Positions 8,663 to 17,691 of a DNA stretch of 64,000 bases are shown here, one piece after another. This DNA is from Myxococcales bacterium (GTDB lineage: Bacteria; Myxococcota_A; UBA9160; UBA4427): positions 26,476 to 90,475 of the forward strand of contig JADFNE010000011.1 in assembly GCA_022563535.1 (NCBI GenBank), written 5' to 3'. Position numbers and translations under genes: made by a program. Below the pieces are notes generated by a model that was given only the letters and a program-made list of their open reading frames with translations, was not told the DNA's origin and ran no database searches. Positions within the stretch are counted from its first letter, which is position 1. Every line of letters begins with the position of its first letter.

Positions 8663-9403
8663 TCAAGAAGTCTCGATTGCGGCGAGCGCCGACGCGAGGT
8701 TCACAGCACCGGTGTAGATCGCTTTGCCGACGATGATTCCTGCGATCCCGCTGTCCATCTGCTGTGAGGCGGCCACGATGTCATCCTCGCTCGACACCCC
8801 CCCGGATACGATTACCGGAATCGACACCGAACGCGCCAGCAAAACGGTCCCCTCGAGATTGGGCCCACTGAGCATTCCGTCCCGGGAGATGTCGGTGTAG
8901 ACAATTGCCGCAACGCCCACGTCTTCAAAACTTCGCGCCAGATCGCTGGCATGGGCTTCAGTCGTGTCGAGCCATCCCTCGACCGCCACCCGGCCCTCCC
9001 GCGCGTCGATCCCGACGACGATCTGATTGGGAAAACTCCGCGCAGCTTCGCGCACCAACTCGGGCTCGCGCAGCGCCACGGTCCCCAGAATCACCCGCGA
9101 GACTCCAGACTCGAGGGTCTTCGCCACGGTTTTGATGTCGCGAATGCCACCGCCCAGCTGTACCGGGATGTCCGGACCGACGGCAGCCAGGATCGCCGCG
9201 ATGGCAGCGCCATTCACCGGGCGACCCGCCTTGGCACCGTCGAGATCGACCACATGCAAGCGGCGGATCTGATGTTCGGCGAATCCCTTGGCAACCTGCG
9301 CGGGATCCTCGTCGTAGACGGTCTTGTCCTCGTAGCGTCCCTGGGCGAGGCGCACGCAGGATCCGCTCATGAGATCGATCGCGGGGATGAGTTCGAAAGG
9401 CAT
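8663..9403 (-). CDS. hisA: Phosphoribosylformimino-5-aminoimidazole carboxamide ribotide isomerase
   Basis: 246-residue (beta-alpha)8 barrel starting MPFELIPAIDLMSGSCVRL. It carries the HisA/HisF catalytic aspartates (AIDLMSG near residue 8; VYTDISRDGM in the second half) and the phosphate-binding loops VQLGGGIR and VSGGVSS. It converts ProFAR to PRFAR in histidine biosynthesis. The ATG at 9403 is preferred to a TTG two codons upstream. It follows hisB by 16 nt. hisH and hisF, the usual neighbours, are not here. Confidence 0.95.
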   Translation of the reverse strand: MPFELIPAIDLMSGSCVRLAQGRYEDKTVYDEDPAQVAKGFAEHQIRRLHVVDLDGAKAGRPVNGAAIAAILAAVGPDIPVQLGGGIRDIKTVAKTLESGVSRVILGTVALREPELVREAARSFPNQIVVGIDAREGRVAVEGWLDTTEAHASDLARSFEDVGVAAIVYTDISRDGMLSGPNLEGTVLLARSVSIPVIVSGGVSSEDDIVAASQQMDSGIAGIIVGKAIYTGAVNLASALAAIETS

Positions 9404-9419
9404 TGGCAACAGCTAGCCG

Positions 9420-10076
9420 CTAGAGCGCGCCCTTCACGGTGGGCAGACCCTGCTGTCGCGGGTCGATTTCCATCGCAATACGCAGCGCTCGCGCCAGGCC
9501 CTTGAAGATGGCTTCGACGACGTGATGTGGGCTCTCGCCGTAACTTCGATTGACGTGCAGGTCCAAGCCGGCGTGTTGCGCAAACGCCCGCACGAAGTCC
9601 TCGACCAGCGAGACATCGAACTCGCGGATCATGCGGTTGGAGAGTTCAACCTGATATACGACATAGGGACGATTCGAGACATCGAGCGCCACCTCGACCT
9701 TGGCCTCCGCCATTGGCAGCACAAAGCTTCCAAAGCGTCGAATGCCCGAGGCATCGCCCAATGCTTCCCGGAAGGCCTGCCCGAGGGCAATACCGACGTC
9801 CTCGATCGTGTGATGAAAATCCACCGCGACATCGCCCTTGGCCGACAGGTCGAGGTCGAAGAGACCGTGCTTGGCAAACGATTCGAGCATGTGGTCAAAG
9901 AACGGAATCCCGGTCGAAATCTGGTACAGACCCGTGCCATCCAGCACCAGCTCGACGTGAATGTCGGTCTCTTTGGTCTTGCGTACGACTGCTGCCCGGC
10001 GCTCGGCGCCGACCGCAGCCGTGTCCGTCTTTTGCTTCGCGTCGGTCTTTTTGTCGGTGTTCATCATCGCTGTCAT
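9420..10076 (-). CDS. hisB: Imidazoleglycerol-phosphate dehydratase
   Basis: The conserved enzyme covers the last ~195 residues: FFDHMLESFAKHG, DFHHTIEDVGIALGQ and ESPHHVVEAIFKGLARAL carry the histidine/glutamate ligands of the di-manganese site. It dehydrates imidazoleglycerol phosphate to imidazoleacetol phosphate. Upstream of the core is a hydrophilic Thr/Lys-rich stretch. Three closely spaced ATGs (10076, 10067, 10064) are possible starts; I give the first, and the frame remains open to 10139. It is monofunctional, lacking the HAD phosphatase domain of enterobacterial HisB. Confidence 0.93.
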   Translation of the reverse strand: MTAMMNTDKKTDAKQKTDTAAVGAERRAAVVRKTKETDIHVELVLDGTGLYQISTGIPFFDHMLESFAKHGLFDLDLSAKGDVAVDFHHTIEDVGIALGQAFREALGDASGIRRFGSFVLPMAEAKVEVALDVSNRPYVVYQVELSNRMIREFDVSLVEDFVRAFAQHAGLDLHVNRSYGESPHHVVEAIFKGLARALRIAMEIDPRQQGLPTVKGAL

Positions 10077-10224
10077 CGCTGAAGTCGGGTCTCGTCCCAA
10101 TGTGGCTCTACGGGAGATTCCCCGCAGGCAAAGCCGCATATCACAGGACTCTATATAGCGTCTTCAGCGATTTTCGTCTTCAGCGAAGATTGCTCGCGGG
10201 GGCCCGTCGATCAGACAGGGGCCG

Positions 10225-11586
10225 CTAGAGTTCGGCCTCGCGAGCCGCCTCGCGCTCGCGCCGGACCCGGCGAATCTTCTGCAGCCGCAGATCCACGGAA
10301 CGACCCGGACCGGTCTGGCCTTCGACGCCGGCTAGACGGATCACCTCGGCGCCCAGCTCTCGCAACTTCGGAGGTTCAAAGGACAGAAACGCAGTGCGCT
10401 TCAAGAAGTCTTCTACGCAGAGTGGCGACAGGAAACGCGCGCCGCCGCCGGTCGGCAGGGAGTGGTTCGGACCCGCCAGATAGTCTCCGACCGCGACAGG
10501 GGTGTAGTGGCCGAGGAAGACCGCGCCAGCGTTCTGCACCAGCTTGTGCACGACGTCGGGCTTCTTGACGGCGAGGGCGAGTCGTTCGGCCGCGTACTCG
10601 TTCGCCAGGTCGATCGAAGCCTCGATGTTGGTTGTCACGACGATCGCGCCCCGGGCAGCCAAGGCCTTGCGCGCAATGTCGGCGCGTTCGAGGGTCTTGA
10701 GCTGGCGTGTCATTTGATCGTGCACTCGAGTGGCCAAAGTCTTGCAGTGGGTAATCAAAATCTGTTGCGAGTCCGCCGAACGCTCCGCTTGAGAGATGAG
10801 ATCCGCGGCAACCCACGCTGGAGTCGCGCTCGAATCCGCGACCACGCAGAACTCGTTGGGCCCAGCTTCGGGATCGACGCCGACGAGTCCAGACAGCAGG
10901 CGCTTGGCGGCTGCAACTTCGCGCTCGCCGGGACCGACAATCTTGTCCACCCGGGGAATCTGTTCGGTTCCCAATGCCATTGCGACGATCGCGGGCGCAC
11001 CCCCGACCTTGAAGACGCGATGAACACCCGCCACCCGCGCGGCCATCAAAATTTCTGGAGACACTTTGCCGTATCGATCCGGTGCGGTGGCGAGAATGAT
11101 CTCCGGCACCTCCACGACCGAGGCCGGAGTCACGTTCATGATCACACTGCTGGGGCGAACGGTTTCGCCGCGAAGATTGTAGATACCGACTGTGTTGAGG
11201 GGGCGAACGCGTTGGCCCATGTAGGCCCCACCCTCTTCGCGCATTTCCCAACTGGAGGGGATCCGCTTGCGATGGAATTCGCGGATACGCATTGCGGCCT
11301 TGCCGATCGCCGCGCGGTCGCTGGGGTCGACTGATTCGCACGCTTCGTCCCACTCGTCGCGCCTTACCTCGAGCGAACTGAGCTTGGCACCGGTGGCCTG
11401 CTTGACGAGCGCGAGCAGCCCCGCGTCTCCTTCTTCGCGCACTTGGGCGACGACTTCACGCACCTTGGCTTCGATGCCTTCATCTCGCACGAGATTTCGA
11501 TCGCACAGCGTCGACCACTCTTCGGCAAACGAAGCGTCGCTGGTTTTTAGCACGCGGAGAAGCTTCGTAGTGGTGCGAGTCGCCAT
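10225..11586 (-). CDS. hisD: Histidinol dehydrogenase
   Basis: 453 residues. Family segments are present throughout: the glycine-rich AGGxPAI-type loop (VGGAPAIVAMALG), the substrate/zinc region GPNEFCVVAD, DLISQAERSADSQ, and GPNHSLPTGGGARF near the C-terminus. It catalyses the last two oxidations of histidine biosynthesis with NAD+. The ATG at 11586 is chosen because GGGAG lies 9 nt upstream; an in-frame upstream stretch of 25 codons looks non-coding. It heads a hisD-hisB-hisA group that lacks hisC, hisH and hisF. Confidence 0.96.
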   Translation of the reverse strand: MATRTTTKLLRVLKTSDASFAEEWSTLCDRNLVRDEGIEAKVREVVAQVREEGDAGLLALVKQATGAKLSSLEVRRDEWDEACESVDPSDRAAIGKAAMRIREFHRKRIPSSWEMREEGGAYMGQRVRPLNTVGIYNLRGETVRPSSVIMNVTPASVVEVPEIILATAPDRYGKVSPEILMAARVAGVHRVFKVGGAPAIVAMALGTEQIPRVDKIVGPGEREVAAAKRLLSGLVGVDPEAGPNEFCVVADSSATPAWVAADLISQAERSADSQQILITHCKTLATRVHDQMTRQLKTLERADIARKALAARGAIVVTTNIEASIDLANEYAAERLALAVKKPDVVHKLVQNAGAVFLGHYTPVAVGDYLAGPNHSLPTGGGARFLSPLCVEDFLKRTAFLSFEPPKLRELGAEVIRLAGVEGQTGPGRSVDLRLQKIRRVRREREAAREAEL

Positions 11587-11697
11587 AATTACAATCTCCC
11601 GGTAAACGCGGTGATCCGAAGATTCGAATCCACCCCGCTCGCTGCTCGAATTCATGTTCACCGGAAGAGTTCGCCGATGTCCATGAACAATTCGGCG

Positions 11698-12621
11698 TCA
11701 GCTTCCGGAAGTTGCCTTTGCTTGCGCTTGTCTCTCTTTCCCGATCCTCCCCTGGGCAGTCACGGCTCGCGCGCACCCGGCCAGATCGTGCAGAACCGAA
11801 ACACCTGCGAGACCCGCCTCACGACACCAATCCATCACGGTGTCCGCCTGGCGAGGATCGAGTTCTACGAGAAACAATCCCCCTTCAATCAATGCCGTGC
11901 CGACCTGCGAAACCAATGGCCGGATCACCGCGTATCCATCTTCACCACCAAACAGAGCGACCTCGGGTTCGTGAGAAAGCTCCGGCGGCAGCGCTGCTCG
12001 TTCCGATCTGGCGATATAGGGGGGGTTGGAAACAACCAGATCGAAGGTCTCCCCAGGCACCGCTTCGAAGAGGCTTCCCTCGACAAAGCGAACCCTGTCT
12101 TTCAGCTGCAATAGATCGGCATTTGCGCGCGCAACCTTAAGCGCCGAGATCGAAACATCGCTTGCAGTCACCTGGGAATTGGGACGCTCGCTCGCGAGCG
12201 CGAGGGCGATTGCACCCGAGCCGGTACCGAGATCTAGCACGCGATACGCGCGATCCAGATCCGGCATGGCATCGAGCGCGGCACTGACGAGGACTTCGGT
12301 CTCGGGCCGGGGCGTCAGAACGTCTGAGTTGATCGAGAACCGCAGCGACCAGAATTCGCGCTCACCCAACAGTTGCGAAACCGGGACTCGCTGCTGGGCG
12401 CGCTTGCTCACCAGCTCGCGAAAGACTGCACGCTCAGCTGGCAGTACGGGCTTCTCGTAGTTGAGATAGAGGTCGAGACGATTTGTCTCCATCGCGTGGG
12501 CGAGCAGAATTTCAGCGTCGAGACGGGCAGTGTCGATGCCCTGCTTTTTTAGATGCTCGGTCGTCCATTGCAGTAATTCGAGAACTGTCCACGTGCGGTC
12601 GCGGGATTGGGTGTCTGCCAT
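11698..12621 (-). CDS. prmC: Release factor N5-glutamine methyltransferase
   Basis: 307-residue Rossmann-fold SAM methyltransferase: SAM-binding VLDLGTGSGAIALALA, catalytic NPPY (VVSNPPYIARSE) and an N-terminal helical domain (VLELLQWTTEHLKKQGIDTARLDAEILL). It methylates the glutamine of the GGQ motif in release factors, including the RF1 encoded 21 nt upstream. The start at 12621 is fixed by family homology; the frame extends 110 codons further through prfA, but that portion is an overlap artefact. The C-terminal ~25 residues are basic and low-complexity. Confidence 0.95.
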   Translation of the reverse strand: MADTQSRDRTWTVLELLQWTTEHLKKQGIDTARLDAEILLAHAMETNRLDLYLNYEKPVLPAERAVFRELVSKRAQQRVPVSQLLGEREFWSLRFSINSDVLTPRPETEVLVSAALDAMPDLDRAYRVLDLGTGSGAIALALASERPNSQVTASDVSISALKVARANADLLQLKDRVRFVEGSLFEAVPGETFDLVVSNPPYIARSERAALPPELSHEPEVALFGGEDGYAVIRPLVSQVGTALIEGGLFLVELDPRQADTVMDWCREAGLAGVSVLHDLAGCARAVTAQGRIGKERQAQAKATSGS

Positions 12622-12641
12622 GTCGTCGTCTCGAGCCTTCC

Positions 12642-13718
12642 TTAGCCTTCGACCTGGCCTTCGACTTTGGCGAGCATTGCGCTCCGCACACCGTCCAACA
12701 GCTCCTGGAGATCGCCTTCCAGAATGTCGTCGAGTTTGTGGAGCGTGATCGATGCCCGGTGATCGGTGATCCGGTTCTGGGGAAAATTGTAGGTGCGGAT
12801 CTTCTCGCTGCGTTCTCCGGTGCCCACCTGCTCCTTTCGCTCGCTCGCTCGCTCGGCATTGACGCGCTCGGTTTCGAGATCGAGCAATCGCGAGCACAGG
12901 ACCTTCATCGCCTTGGCCTTGTTCTTGTGTTGCGATTTTTCGTCCTGGCACTGGACGACGAGGCCGCTGGGCAGATGGGTGATCCGAACGGCGGAGTCGG
13001 TTGTGTTGACGCTCTGTCCGCCGGGACCGCCGGCCCGCATCACGTCGATGCGAAGATCCTGGGGATCGATCTCGACGTCGACCTCTTCGGCTTCGGGCAG
13101 GACCGCAACCGTGACCGTCGAGGTGTGGATCCGGCCCTGTGATTCTGTTGCCGGAACCCGCTGCACCCGGTGGACTCCGCGCTCGTACTTAAAGCGACTG
13201 AAGACGTCTTTACCGTCGATCATCACGATGACTTCCTTGAAGCCACCCCCATGGCTTTCGGAACTCGACAAGATTTCGACCTTCCACCCCAGCCCCTCGG
13301 CATAGCGGACATACATGCGAAACAGATCGCCGGCAAAGAGCGCGGCTTCGTCGCCGCCGGTTCCCGCGCGGATTTCGAAGATGGCGTTCTTGGCGTCTCT
13401 CGGGTCTTTCGGAGTAAAATGCTCGAACAGCTTCTGATCGAGTTCCGCCAGTTCTGCGCCGAGACTTCCGAGTTCGCCGCGCGCCATCTCGGCGAGATCT
13501 GCGTCGGCGTCCTCGCTCATCTGCCCGGCTTCTTCCAATTCGCGAACGACTTCGCGATAGCGCTCACTGACTTCGACAACCGGGCGCAGGTTCGCCAGAT
13601 CTTTGGCGAGGTCCTTGAAGCGACCCGGCTGGTTCGCGATATCGGGATCGGAAAGCTGGCCCTCGATTTCGCGACTGCGCTCAACGGCTTCGGCGATTCG
13701 TTCGAGGTACTTGGACAT
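12642..13718 (-). CDS. prfA: Peptide chain release factor 1
   Basis: 358 residues. The catalytic loop GGPGGQSVN (GGQ) hydrolyses peptidyl-tRNA. The codon-recognition region (RVHRVQRVPATESQGRIHTSTVTVAVLPE) carries the PxT-type RF1 specificity. It reads UAA and UAG stops. The start ATG at 13718 (MSKYLERI) fits the family length and is preceded by a GAAAG-type ribosome site. It is directly followed by its modification enzyme prmC. Confidence 0.96.
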   Translation of the reverse strand: MSKYLERIAEAVERSREIEGQLSDPDIANQPGRFKDLAKDLANLRPVVEVSERYREVVRELEEAGQMSEDADADLAEMARGELGSLGAELAELDQKLFEHFTPKDPRDAKNAIFEIRAGTGGDEAALFAGDLFRMYVRYAEGLGWKVEILSSSESHGGGFKEVIVMIDGKDVFSRFKYERGVHRVQRVPATESQGRIHTSTVTVAVLPEAEEVDVEIDPQDLRIDVMRAGGPGGQSVNTTDSAVRITHLPSGLVVQCQDEKSQHKNKAKAMKVLCSRLLDLETERVNAERASERKEQVGTGERSEKIRTYNFPQNRITDHRASITLHKLDDILEGDLQELLDGVRSAMLAKVEGQVEG

Positions 13719-13868
13719 GATGAATCTTTCGCATCTTTCGCAATGACGCGTCGCCTTGGGCGAACCAACGCCCGCCACTCGCGGTTTTAGACGCGGGCGA
13801 GGGTATCGAATCCGTCGGACGGCAGCAGCCCGAACGACGGGATCGAGAATTGAGCTGGCGGAACAGGG

Positions 13869-13898
13869 CTAGGAGTCTGCGCGGCAGAAGGCTCCTAG
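13869..13898. terminator. Stem-loop at the 3' end of rho
   Basis: CTAGGAG/CTCCTAG (7 bp) encloses a second perfect stem TCTGC-GCG-GCAGA, giving a 12-bp helix with a 3-nt bulge and a triloop. On the minus strand it overlaps the rho stop codon and precedes the prfA promoter region. No U-tract follows, so it is a transcript-end structure or attenuator rather than a textbook intrinsic terminator. Confidence 0.45.
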
Positions 13899-15367
13899 GA
13901 GTTCATCGACTCCAGGAAGTCGTCATTGGAGTCCGTGGCCTTGATCTTGCCAAGCAGAAACTCCATTGAATCGACCGGAGACAGCGGCGCCAACACCTTG
14001 CGCAGGATGTACATGCGGTTGAGTGTCTTCTCGTCCAGCAGGAGTTCTTCGCGCCGTGTAGCCGAGCGATTGATGTCGATCGCGGGGTAGGTGCGGCGGT
14101 CTGCGAGCTTGCGATCGAGCACCAGTTCACTGTTGCCCGTGCCCTTGAACTCCTCGAAGATCACTTCATCCATGCGCGACCCGGTATCGATCAGTGCGGT
14201 GCCCACGATTGTGAGACTCCCGCCCTCCTCCACGTTGCGTGCCGCGCCGAAGAAGCGCTTGGGCTTGTGGAGCGCGTTCGAATCCACACCACCTGAGAGA
14301 ATCTTGCCCGAATGCGGAACCACGGTGTTGTGGGCGCGAGCCAGGCGTGTGATCGAATCCAGCAGGATGACCACATCGCGCTTGTGCTCGACCAGGCGCT
14401 TGGCCTTGGCGATCACCATGTCGGCAACCTGGACGTGTCGACTCGCCGGCTCGTCGAAGGTCGAAGAAATCACTTCGGCCTTTACCGTGCGCCGCATGTC
14501 GGTCACTTCCTCGGGGCGCTCGTCGATCAACAACACGATGAGATACGCCTCGGGATGGTTTTCGGCGATTGCATTGGCGATGTCCTTGAGGATCATCGTC
14601 TTGCCTGCCTTGGGCGGCGAGGTGATGAGCGCGCGCTGACCCTTTCCAATCGGAGCAATCAGATCGATGATGCGCGTGGTCAGGCTGCCGTTCTTGGTTT
14701 CGAGAACGAATTTTTCTTCCGGGTAGAGCGGCGTCAAGTTGTCGAACAGGATCTTGTGCTTGGCGTTCTCCCGCGGCTCGAAGTTGATCTCTTCGACCTT
14801 GAGCAGGGCAAAGTAGCGCTCGCCCTCCTTTGGCGGTCGGATTTGACCTGTGATCGTGTCGCCGGTCTTGAGATTGAAACGTCGGACCTGAGAAGGAGAA
14901 ACGTAGATGTCGTCGGGGCCGGCCAGGTAGTTCTGGTCGGGCGCTCGCAAGAACCCGAAACCATCCTGCAGTATCTGCAACACGCCCTCAGCGAAGATTT
15001 GCCCGCGTTTGGCCGTCTGGGCCTGGAGAATTGCGAACAGCAGGTCGGCTTTTCGCATGCCCGCCGCGTTTTCGATTTCTCGCTCCTCGGCAAAGACCGT
15101 GAGCTCCTCCATCGACAACGACTTCAACTCCTGGACGTAGATCTTCTCCTGACCATTGTCCTCGGCTGCTGCCTCTTCTTCCGCCAGCTCATCGTCAGAC
15201 GGGAAATAGTCGCGCTTGGCGTTCTGCTGCGGCTTGTTCCCCGAGTTGCGATTGCCACCACCCCCTCCGCCCCGTGAGCGTCGACCGCGGCTCCGGCGCC
15301 GAGAATTCGACGAGTTGCTGGAAGGGGAATTCGAGTTGTTCGATTCGCTGGCTCGCTCAGTGCTCAC
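13895..15367 (-). CDS. rho: Transcription termination factor Rho
   Basis: 490 residues. The N-terminal domain and primary RNA-binding cold-shock fold begin near residue 78 ([54 protein letters not shown]). The RecA-like ATPase has Walker A SPPKAGKT, Walker B region [14 protein letters not shown], and the R-loop GGVDSNAL. It is a hexameric RNA helicase that terminates transcription. Unusual: residues 1-75 form a low-complexity Ser/Asn/Arg/Gly tail with a run of six glycines and then an acidic patch. It starts with GTG, which overlaps the TGA of a short upstream frame. Confidence 0.96.
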   Translation of the reverse strand: MSTERASESNNSNSPSSNSSNSRRRSRGRRSRGGGGGGNRNSGNKPQQNAKRDYFPSDDELAEEEAAAEDNGQEKIYVQELKSLSMEELTVFAEEREIENAAGMRKADLLFAILQAQTAKRGQIFAEGVLQILQDGFGFLRAPDQNYLAGPDDIYVSPSQVRRFNLKTGDTITGQIRPPKEGERYFALLKVEEINFEPRENAKHKILFDNLTPLYPEEKFVLETKNGSLTTRIIDLIAPIGKGQRALITSPPKAGKTMILKDIANAIAENHPEAYLIVLLIDERPEEVTDMRRTVKAEVISSTFDEPASRHVQVADMVIAKAKRLVEHKRDVVILLDSITRLARAHNTVVPHSGKILSGGVDSNALHKPKRFFGAARNVEEGGSLTIVGTALIDTGSRMDEVIFEEFKGTGNSELVLDRKLADRRTYPAIDINRSATRREELLLDEKTLNRMYILRKVLAPLSPVDSMEFLLGKIKATDSNDDFLESMNS

Positions 15368-15648
15368 AGATTCATCTCTCTCTTGGTTGATTCAGTGAAG
15401 TTGGATTTCATCAGATTGGTTTTCGTCTTGGTTTTTTGTGTTCGGTCGTTGTGTTGAATTGTCGAGCTGGATTGAAACCGCGTACGGGGAAAGTCTGGAC
15501 CGCGGTGCGAAGGATGTTGGCGCGGTGGCGCCAGAAAGGTCGGAGTTCGTTCTGCTGGGCTCGGGATCAATCTCGTCCCGGCTGATGATACGCCTATGGG
15601 TTCTTCTCTTGGTGGTTCGGACATCTCTGCCCGAAAGTTGAACATCAA
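15364..15648 (-). CDS. Possible leader peptide translationally coupled to rho
   Basis: A 94-codon frame ends in TGA overlapping the GTG start of rho (GTGA). An internal ATG would give a 15-residue peptide beginning [10 protein letters not shown] and ending EMNL. Start-stop overlap suggests translational coupling or leader control of rho, as E. coli rho has a coding leader (rhoL). The composition (Ser/Pro/Arg/Thr-rich) gives no homology clue and ribosome sites are weak, so this may be fortuitous. Confidence 0.25.
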   Translation of the reverse strand: MMFNFRAEMSEPPREEPIGVSSAGTRLIPSPAERTPTFLAPPRQHPSHRGPDFPRTRFQSSSTIQHNDRTQKTKTKTNLMKSNFTESTKREMNL

Positions 15649-15985
15649 ATTTTAAAAATCTGTTTTGGTATACGAATCTGATCTTCGACTTGCTCAGGGA
15701 ATTGCTTACAGATCTTCGGAAGATTTCTTGAGGATCAGGGTGTTTCTGAACTGGAGCCTGACCAATCGATCTGCGACTTGCCGCTTTTGGTCGAACGGGG
15801 CGCTGGGCGGGTTGATCAGCGGCTCCGTTGTTTGCTTGGCCCCTACAGTAGACGCTACGCGCGATAACGCAATTCGTGCTCAATTTAAAATGCTGATTGG
15901 GGAGGAGCGAAGACCCCCAACTTAGACCCGGAGCCGCCGGCTGTCAACCCCTGAGAATGCACGAGAATTCAACTTAAACCCTTTA
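15368..15985. other. 618-nt region between rho and pgeF
   Basis: Upstream of rho on the minus strand, with AT-rich blocks near 15405-15440 and 15640-15680. Apart from the candidate leader frame and the promoter-like motif listed separately, no conserved gene or known RNA is recognised. A long rho leader would fit known autogenous control of rho by termination in its own leader. Confidence 0.5.
15919..15947 (-). promoter_or_regulatory. Candidate sigma-70 promoter for the rho leader
   Basis: On the minus strand a perfect TTGACA (-35) is followed after exactly 17 nt by TAAGTT, a weak -10 (3 of 6 matches). It sits between the end of pgeF and rho and would give a ~545-nt leader. The -35 and spacing are good, the -10 is poor. 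Confidence 0.3.
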
Positions 15986-16666
15986 TTATCCACTAGTTAC
16001 GATAAAGTGAAGCATGCGGCCAGCGCCCTCGCCCTGGCGTCGAAACGAATGAAAGCGATCGGTTTCGCACGCCGTACAACTGTCTGCAAGCCGCTCGTAG
16101 CACCCGGCTCCAACACCCGCCCGATGCAGAGAGGCTTCTGCGAGAGCGGCCAACGACAAGCGTGCGTGACCCGGTCGGGTCGCGCTGGAAGCACGCGAAA
16201 CGACGTCGGCACCAAATCTCGCGGCCATCGCGTCGAGCACGGGTTCGTCGACCTCGTAGCAGCAGCGACCAATGTGCGGCCCAATCACCGCGTAAATTCG
16301 CTCCCCCGTTGCTGCATTCCCCCGCAGCGCTTCGATTCCGGCCTCGACGACTCCCTTTGCAAGACCGCGCCAGCCGGCGTGAATGGCCGCGACCCCACCG
16401 CCGGATTCGCCGCACGCCAAAATCGGAATGCAGTCGGCAGTAACGACCGCGACCGAAGTCGCGGGCCGACTGCAGACGATCACATCGGCTTCGGACTCGA
16501 CGAAGCGAGATTCTGTATCGACCTGGATTACATCTGCGCCGTGTACCTGGATCGGACGCAGGGTACCGACCGGTGCCACGCTGTCTCGGGTTCCAAATCC
16601 GTGGGCCACGCCAATGCTTTCGAGCAGCGGGTGCCGGATAAAACCATCGGGTTTGAAAGGCTTCAT
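15986..16666 (-). CDS. pgeF: Purine nucleoside phosphorylase / laccase-domain protein (YfiH family)
   Basis: 226 residues of the YfiH/DUF152 family. The zinc-site signatures are present: VHGADV, TADCIPI, HAGWRGLAKGVVE and the C-terminal GRCCYEVD and R/H-rich tail. Members phosphorolyse adenosine and inosine, and the E. coli protein edits peptidoglycan precursors. It overlaps the upstream pseudouridine-synthase gene by 4 nt (ATGA), the same rluD-pgeF arrangement seen in enterobacteria, so the two are translationally coupled. Confidence 0.9.
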   Translation of the reverse strand: MKPFKPDGFIRHPLLESIGVAHGFGTRDSVAPVGTLRPIQVHGADVIQVDTESRFVESEADVIVCSRPATSVAVVTADCIPILACGESGGGVAAIHAGWRGLAKGVVEAGIEALRGNAATGERIYAVIGPHIGRCCYEVDEPVLDAMAARFGADVVSRASSATRPGHARLSLAALAEASLHRAGVGAGCYERLADSCTACETDRFHSFRRQGEGAGRMLHFIVTSG

Positions 16667-17613
16667 GTCGTTTCGCTTCCGGACCCGAAGTCTGCCAATG
16701 CGCGCTCGAACGCCGCGAGATCCTCGGGCAGCGGTGCTGTGAAGTCGAGCCGCTCCCCCGTGCGGGGATGCGAAAAAGCGAGCCGGGCAGCGTGCAATGC
16801 GGGCCGCTCGAGCTCGATGCGAAACCCGTGGCCGCGATGCTTGTCGCGTGACCGACCGTAGACCGGATCGCCGGCGATCGGCATGCCGGCCGAAGAAAGG
16901 TGAACGCGAATCTGATGCGTCCGTCCGGTCTCGGGCCGGATTTCGAGCTGACTGAGCCCCGCAGCGGGATAACGCGTGAGGACCCGCCAGTGGGTGAGCG
17001 CCCTTCGCCCCGACTCCGTGCGAATCGACATGCGTTTGCGATCCTTGGGGTGGCGTCCGATCGGCGCGTCGAGCGAGCCGTGTGCAGCACTCGGAAGCGA
17101 GCGAACAAATGCCCAGTACACACGGTCGATCGTATGGTCGTGAAACTGTTCCGAGAGGTGGCGGTGGGCATCGTCGTTCTTCGCCACGACCATCACTCCC
17201 GAGGTTCCCCGATCGAGACGATGAACAATTCCGGGACGCAACACGCCTCCGACGCCGGCCAGGTCATCGCAGTGGTGCAGCAGTGCATTGACGAGTGTTC
17301 CGCGCGCGTGTCCCGGCGCGGGATGGACAACCATCCCCGCTGCCTTGTCTACGACAATGAGGTCTGGGTCTGAGTACAAAATCTCGAGAGGGATGTTCTC
17401 GGCCTGCACCTCCATGGGTTCGGGCTCCGGAATCTCGCCAACCGCAACGTCGCCGATCGAAACCTTGCGGCTCGGGCGCACCACGTTCCCATTCAGCAGA
17501 ACCTTTCCTTCCAGGATCCAGCGGCGTACCTGGGACCGGGGAACGTCGGCCCACTCGCTAAAGCAAACGTCTAGGCGCTGTCCTTCGTGCTCTGCATCGG
17601 CTTCGAAGCGCAT
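16663..17613 (-). CDS. rluD: 23S rRNA pseudouridine synthase, RluD type
   Basis: 316 residues: N-terminal S4 RNA-binding domain (RLDVCFSEWADVPRSQVRRWILEG split over residues ~13-60) and an RsuA/RluA catalytic domain. The catalytic Asp is in HRLDRGTSGVMVVAK, and GRTHQIRVHLSSAG is the second signature. RluD modifies helix 69 of 23S rRNA. The gene order before pgeF supports RluD over other RluA-family members. Start chosen at the ATG giving a complete S4 domain. Confidence 0.9.
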   Translation of the reverse strand: MRFEADAEHEGQRLDVCFSEWADVPRSQVRRWILEGKVLLNGNVVRPSRKVSIGDVAVGEIPEPEPMEVQAENIPLEILYSDPDLIVVDKAAGMVVHPAPGHARGTLVNALLHHCDDLAGVGGVLRPGIVHRLDRGTSGVMVVAKNDDAHRHLSEQFHDHTIDRVYWAFVRSLPSAAHGSLDAPIGRHPKDRKRMSIRTESGRRALTHWRVLTRYPAAGLSQLEIRPETGRTHQIRVHLSSAGMPIAGDPVYGRSRDKHRGHGFRIELERPALHAARLAFSHPRTGERLDFTAPLPEDLAAFERALADFGSGSETT

Positions 17614-17691
17614 ACTTGTCTCGCTCGATTCGAAATTCAGGATAGCGTCGCTTCGTGTTGAACGACAAAAAACGGGGCTGGCCGAGGGAGG

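Noticed and set aside
12622..12951. N-terminal extension of prmC by 110 codons
   Set aside because: The extension lies antiphase inside the conserved prfA coding sequence and has no methyltransferase homology; the start at 12621 is the family N-terminus.
15486..15515. Stretch GGGGAAAGTCTGGACCGC resembling the start of the RNase P RNA conserved core
   Set aside because: The following helices and the distal conserved block of RNase P RNA are absent, and the match is short; judged coincidental.
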